DNA from: Oscillospiraceae bacterium
GTDB lineage: Bacteria; Bacillota; Clostridia; Oscillospirales; Acutalibacteraceae
NCBI GenBank assembly: GCA_902795765.1
Contig: CADBMQ010000248.1
Location: 1-10,069 of the forward strand
DNA: 10,069 nucleotides
Direction of reading: 5' to 3'
Shown here: piece by piece, positions 7,287 to 10,069 of the stretch
Position numbering within the stretch: the stretch's first letter is position 1
Layout: every line of letters begins with the position of its first letter
The notes under the pieces: generated by a model
The model's input: the letters and a program-made list of their open reading frames with translations, nothing else
What the model was told of the DNA's origin: nothing
Databases searched by the model: none
Made by a program: the position numbers and the translations under genes

Positions 7287-7315
7287 ATTATAATTAACTA
7301 TCAATATTTTGTCAA
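7287..7315 (-). promoter_or_regulatory. Promoter of the TVP38-family gene
   Basis: On the minus strand a perfect TTGACA (7315-7310) and a perfect TATAAT (7292-7287) are 17 bp apart. The start is expected near 7280, giving a leader of about 56 nt to the ATG at 7224. The -35 lies just beyond the U tract of the upstream terminator. Confidence 0.88.
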
Positions 7316-7323
7316 CAACTATA

Positions 7324-7358
7324 CTAAATAAAAGGGTGACTTGAAAGCCACCCTTTTA
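7324..7358 (-). terminator. Intrinsic terminator after the hpf/kinase-like operon
   Basis: TAAAAGGGTG (7329-7338) is perfectly complementary to CACCCTTTTA (7349-7358), with a 10-nt loop that can pair further inside. On the minus strand the stem runs into TTTTATTTA. It begins 5 nt past the stop of the kinase-like gene. The T-rich sequence on the other side could also make it work in the opposite direction. Confidence 0.9.
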
Positions 7359-7362
7359 TTTT

Positions 7363-7977
7363 TTATTCATCTAATACTTTGAGATGTGCTATTATTGCAT
7401 CTACGGTTTTATTTATACCAAGCTCTCCCGAGTCTAAATACAGATTATAGTTATCTGCATCGCCCCACTTTTTACAAGTATAGTTGCCGTAATACTGCGA
7501 ACGGACCTTGTCGGTATTTTTTATCAACTTACGAGCCTCGTTTTCGGACATTCCGTACAACTCCATTGCACGGACAACACGAAGTTTTAAATCTGCGTGA
7601 ATGAAAACTGTCATCACATTTGCATCTTTGCGCAGTACCTTATCTGCACATCTGCCTACTATGACGCAATTTCCATCTGCGGCATTTTTCTTTATGACTT
7701 CAAACTGTGCTTCGGCAATTTTCATGCCTTCTGTCATAACCAACGAGGGGTCTGCCATATAATTATTGTACCAATAGTTCGGAATGTTCCAGCCGTTATC
7801 CGACTTTTCATCGTGATATTCTACCTGCTCTCTGCTGATTTGCAAAACATCTGCTGTTTCATCTATTATCGACTTATCAAGGTATTTATATCCGAGTCTT
7901 TCCGCTACTTTACTTGCTATTTCTGCACCGCCGCTACAAAATTCACGGCCGATTGTTATTACCCATTTTTTGTTCAT
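7363..7977 (-). CDS. Cytidylate kinase-like family protein
   Basis: The protein has 204 residues and belongs to the cytidylate-kinase-like family (Cytidylate_kin2 type) common in Clostridia. The recognisable parts are the N-terminal ITIGREFCSGGAEIASKVAERLGY (written here as one motif, residues 8-30), ending in a segment that resembles the P-loop strand and helix, then CVIVGRCADKVL (104-115), VFIHADL (124-130), where a CMP-kinase core strand would lie, and LIKNTDKVRSQYY (151-163). The loop reads GREFCSGG where relatives usually have GREFGSGG, and it lacks the Lys of a classic Walker A motif, so true CMP kinase activity is unproven. The start at 7977 is preceded by AGAGGCGG at a rather long spacing of about 10-13 nt. 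It follows hpf by 37 nt without a promoter I can see, so it is probably co-transcribed with hpf and ends at the terminator just downstream. Confidence 0.85.
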   Translation of the reverse strand: MNKKWVITIGREFCSGGAEIASKVAERLGYKYLDKSIIDETADVLQISREQVEYHDEKSDNGWNIPNYWYNNYMADPSLVMTEGMKIAEAQFEVIKKNAADGNCVIVGRCADKVLRKDANVMTVFIHADLKLRVVRAMELYGMSENEARKLIKNTDKVRSQYYGNYTCKKWGDADNYNLYLDSGELGINKTVDAIIAHLKVLDE

Positions 7978-8014
7978 TTTAATATTACCGCCTCTTTCAT
8001 TTATTTTAACGGTA

Positions 8015-8548
8015 TTAGTTTTCAGGTTCGATTATACCAAATTCGCCATCTTTCCGCTCGTAGACAACATTTATCTCGTTTGTCTGTTCGTTGCGGAACA
8101 TATAGAATTTATGACCTACCATCTGCATTTGAAGAATTGCTTCCTGCACACTTAGCGGCTTGATTGCAAACGATTTTGTACGAACAACTTTGAAGTCCTC
8201 ATTAGAAATCGGATCTATTTCGGGAACATTTGCTTCGATTGGTTCAAATGCGTCAACTCGCAATCTTTTCGCAAGTTTTGTCTTTTGTTTTCTTATTCTT
8301 CTTATTATATTATCGTATGCGTTATCGAACGCATCTACTAAATCTACCTGGCTATCTTCTGCACGGAAAACTGTTCCTGCATCACGAATTGTAAGTTCTG
8401 TTGTTACTCTGTTACCTTCGAGTCGCAACATAACAGATACATCTGCGTTGTCTGAGAAGAATTTTTGCAATTTTGCAAGTTTTGCTTCAATGTGATCTTT
8501 TGTTGATGGTTTAAGTGTCATCTTTTTTACAGTGTAGTTTACCCTCAT
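8015..8548 (-). CDS. hpf: Ribosome hibernation promoting factor, long form
   Basis: Long-form HPF binds idle ribosomes and joins them into inactive 100S dimers. In the 177 residues the N-terminal ribosome-binding domain (about 1-98) shows the HPF/YfiA pattern, with a YTVKKMTLKPSTKDHIEAKL start, basic residues at RRIRKQKTKLAKR (83-95) and acidic DLVDAFDNAYDNI in its second helix. A linker at about 99-119 leads to the C-terminal dimerisation domain with KPLSVQEAILQMQMVGHKFYMF (130-151) and INVVYERKDGEFGIIEP. Length and domain order match the long form of Bacillota. The start has AAAGGAG about 7 nt upstream. The gene leads an operon with the kinase-like gene and is divergent from rny. Its promoter has an extended -10 and its transcript would begin with an 8-bp hairpin. 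Confidence 0.97.
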   Translation of the reverse strand: MRVNYTVKKMTLKPSTKDHIEAKLAKLQKFFSDNADVSVMLRLEGNRVTTELTIRDAGTVFRAEDSQVDLVDAFDNAYDNIIRRIRKQKTKLAKRLRVDAFEPIEANVPEIDPISNEDFKVVRTKSFAIKPLSVQEAILQMQMVGHKFYMFRNEQTNEINVVYERKDGEFGIIEPEN

Positions 8549-8583
8549 ATTGATTCTCCTTTGCCTTGTTGAGTATAACTTTT

Positions 8584-8603
8584 TTGCGAAATCTCTTTCG
8601 CAA
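8584..8603 (-). promoter_or_regulatory. 5'-terminal stem-loop of the hpf transcript
   Basis: On the minus strand TTGCGAAA (8603-8596) pairs perfectly with TTTCGCAA (8591-8584) around a GAGA tetraloop. The predicted start (about 8604-8601) falls at its first base, so the mRNA would begin inside an 8-bp hairpin. A G/A-rich tetraloop and the lack of a following U run argue for a 5' stabiliser or protein site, not a terminator; the role is inferred. Confidence 0.6.
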
Positions 8604-8607
8604 TTTC

Positions 8608-8636
8608 ATTGTAGCATATTTTTTCTACAATTTCAA
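8608..8636 (-). promoter_or_regulatory. Promoter of the hpf operon
   Basis: On the minus strand TTGAAA (8636-8631) and TACAAT (8613-8608) are 17 bp apart, each one base from consensus. TGC directly before the -10 gives an extended -10 element. The leader to the ATG at 8548 is about 55 nt. Confidence 0.75.
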
Positions 8637-8754
8637 CAGTTTTTTTATATATTTTATTATTATTTTTTATATTATGCTTAATAATATTGTTCATTTGTGA
8701 TTTTACCAGTATTTTACTCTAATTCTATTTTTTGTGAATATTGTAAAAAACACC
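8637..8754. other. AT-rich spacer between divergent hpf and rny promoters
   Basis: The gap between hpf and rny (8549-8942) is the only gene-free stretch over 300 bp. Its outer parts hold the hpf leader and promoter and the rny promoter and leader. The middle is very AT-rich, with T and TA runs, and I see no coding sequence, tRNA, long repeat or clear operator in it. Confidence 0.6.
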
Positions 8755-8784
8755 TTGACAATTCTCGTGATTTTATGTTATTAT
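8755..8784 (+). promoter_or_regulatory. Promoter of rny
   Basis: A perfect TTGACA (8755-8760) is followed at 18 bp by TATTAT (8779-8784), one mismatch from consensus, with TGT directly before it as an extended -10. The predicted start near 8791 gives a leader of about 152 nt. Confidence 0.72.
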
Positions 8785-8790
8785 ATATCT

Positions 8791-8942
8791 AATGCAAAAT
8801 GTCATATTGCAGATTTAGTATATTCTCGGGTGGAATTTGCCCGTTTTGTGTATTTGTATATTGAAAACTGAATATGATTTGCTTGTGTTCAGGCTACACG
8901 CAGCCTGTAAAAATGCGGTTTTATATAGAAGGAGGACATTAA
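8791..8942 (+). promoter_or_regulatory. Long 5' leader of rny with three possible hairpins
   Basis: TGCAA/TTGCA (8793-8797 with 8807-8811) forms a small stem near +1. CGGGTG/TGCCCG (8827-8832 with 8838-8843, two G-U pairs) is followed by a weak T-rich stretch. CAGGCT/AGCCTG (8890-8895 with 8902-8907, loop ACACGC) lies upstream of the strong AAGGAGG (8929-8935), 7 nt before the ATG. I do not recognise a known riboswitch class here. Confidence 0.4.
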
Positions 8943-10069
8943 ATGTCACCAGTAATCACTATAATTTCCGCTGTTGCTGCGGCAGTCGTTTTCGGAGTTA
9001 TCGGCTTCGTTGCGGGTGTTGCTCATCGTAAAAAGCAAGCGGAAACTGTTATTGGTTCGGCAGAGGACGAGGCTAATCGTATTTTGAATGATGCCCTTAA
9101 AAATGCCGAAGCGAAAAAGAAAGAAACAATTCTTGAAGCAAAAGACGAAATTCATCAGTTGCGTACCGAATCTGAAAAAGAGAACAAGGAACGCCGTGCT
9201 GAAATTCAGCGTCAAGAGCGCAGACTTTCGCAGAAAGAAGAATCGTTAGATCGTAAACTCGAAAATTACGAGAAAAAGGAAGAAAAACTTCAAGCAAGAA
9301 TGCACGAAGTTGACCAACAGATGTCCGAGGTTGAAGACCTCAAAATTGCTCAGAGAGATATGCTTAAAAAAATCTCGGGGCTTACCGTTGAACAGGCAAA
9401 AGAACAACTTTTGCAAACCGTTGAAGAAGATCTCGTTCACGACAAAGCTATGCTTGTTATGAACTACGAACAACAGATTAAAGAAGAGCAGGACAAGCGT
9501 GCTCGTGAGATTATCTCCGCTGCTATTCAGCGTTGTGCGGCAGATCATTCGAGCGAAAGCACCATTGCAGTTGTTGCTCTCCCGAACGACGAAATGAAAG
9601 GTCGTATTATCGGCCGTGAGGGTAGAAATATTACTGCTCTCGAAAAGATAACAGGTGTTGACCTTATCATTGACGATACACCTGAGGCTATCACAATTTC
9701 TTGTTTTGAACCCGTTAAGCGTGAGATTGCAAGAATTACTCTTGAAAAACTCATTTCTGACGGTCGTATTCATCCCTCGAAAATCGAGGAAATGTACGAA
9801 AAGGCTAAGCGTGAGGTTGACGCTGTTATTAAAGCGGAAGGCGAACGTGCTGTTTTGGAAGTTGGCGTTAGAGGTCTTAATTTTGAACTTGTTAAGTTGC
9901 TCGGTAAGTTGCATTACCGTACAAGTTTCGGTCAAAATGTACTTAATCACTCGCTCGAAGTTGCTCACCTTACCGGTCTTATGGCGGCTGAGCTTGGCGA
10001 AAATGTTCAACTCGCAAAACGTGCCGGATTGCTCCACGATATTGGTAAGGCTCTTGACCACGAGATGGA
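8943..10069 (+). CDS. rny: Ribonuclease Y, N-terminal 375 residues (3' end outside window)
   Basis: RNase Y is the membrane-anchored endoribonuclease that starts bulk mRNA decay in many Bacillota. The visible part has a single N-terminal membrane helix (about 3-26) ending in HRKK and a long charged coiled coil (about 35-195) rich in Glu, Lys and Arg. A KH RNA-binding domain follows with the [11 protein letters not shown] loop (220-230) and [12 protein letters not shown]. The HD domain begins at [20 protein letters not shown], with the catalytic HD pair at His366-Asp367 in [12 protein letters not shown]. The usual protein has about 515-520 residues, so roughly the last 140 are missing. The ATG at 8943 follows AAGGAGG by 7 nt and places the membrane helix at the expected position. 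It is divergent from hpf and has its own promoter and a long leader. Confidence 0.97.
   Translation, partial: MSPVITIISAVAAAVVFGVIGFVAGVAHRKKQAETVIGSAEDEANRILNDALKNAEAKKKETILEAKDEIHQLRTESEKENKERRAEIQRQERRLSQKEESLDRKLENYEKKEEKLQARMHEVDQQMSEVEDLKIAQRDMLKKISGLTVEQAKEQLLQTVEEDLVHDKAMLVMNYEQQIKEEQDKRAREIISAAIQRCAADHSSESTIAVVALPNDEMKGRIIGREGRNITALEKITGVDLIIDDTPEAITISCFEPVKREIARITLEKLISDGRIHPSKIEEMYEKAKREVDAVIKAEGERAVLEVGVRGLNFELVKLLGKLHYRTSFGQNVLNHSLEVAHLTGLMAAELGENVQLAKRAGLLHDIGKALDHEM

Noticed and set aside
7979..8024. TACCG/CGGTA inverted repeat between hpf and the kinase-like gene
   Set aside because: It has five pairs with a loop of about 22 nt and no U run, too weak for a terminator, and it contains the next gene's ribosome binding site.
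8792..8818. Eight-codon ATG frame at the predicted +1 of rny
   Set aside because: It has no ribosome binding site and would need leaderless translation. A frame this short is expected by chance.
8862..8877. TTGAAAACTGAATA-like stretch resembling an rRNA spacer
   Set aside because: Similar words occur in rRNA leader and spacer regions, but no rRNA or tRNA sequence is nearby and the match is short and AT-rich.
9246..10061. Open frame of about 271 codons on the minus strand opposite rny
   Set aside because: It lies wholly antisense to a clear RNase Y sequence, has low-complexity Phe/Leu/Asn-rich translation and no good start signal. It arises from codon bias of the real gene.

Overview
The window reads as a stretch of ordinary chromosome from a low-GC Gram-positive bacterium. 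It most resembles Clostridia, and perhaps the Oscillospirales/Ruminococcaceae type; the rank below Clostridia is a guess from gene content. Supporting signs are RNase Y, a long-form hibernation factor, the rpsF-ssb-rpsR cluster, AGGAGG-type ribosome binding sites, consensus TTGACA/TATAAT promoters with 16-18 bp spacers, and AT-rich gaps. I see no mobile element, CRISPR array, tRNA or rRNA.

Layout from left to right. Bases 1-805 (minus) hold the N-terminal part of typA/bipA, a ribosome-associated GTPase that runs off the left edge. A divergent promoter region (806-1002) separates it from a two-gene plus-strand operon (1003-5237) encoding the B and A subunits of a type IIA DNA topoisomerase. 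The pair keeps its catalytic residues but is clearly divergent from textbook gyrase and topoisomerase IV. Two facing terminators (5244-5311) separate it from a minus-strand operon read from about 6473 to 5322: rpsF (S6), ssb and rpsR (S18), with its own promoter and a structured leader. Upstream on the same strand is a TVP38/TMEM64-type membrane protein (6505-7224) with its own promoter. Beyond a terminator comes a second minus-strand operon, hpf followed by a cytidylate-kinase-like gene (8548-7363). A 394-bp AT-rich divergent region holds the hpf promoter and the rny promoter with a leader of about 150 nt. RNase Y (rny) then runs off the right edge.

The genes are mainly core information processing: ribosome assembly and hibernation (TypA, S6, S18, HPF), DNA topology and single-strand protection (topoisomerase, SSB) and mRNA decay (RNase Y). 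No novel multi-gene system is evident. The points most worth a second look are the divergent topoisomerase pair, including an alanine at the position of the usual quinolone-binding serine; the rpsF leader with two partly exclusive hairpins; and a recurring pattern in which the transcripts predicted here begin with an inverted repeat close to +1.
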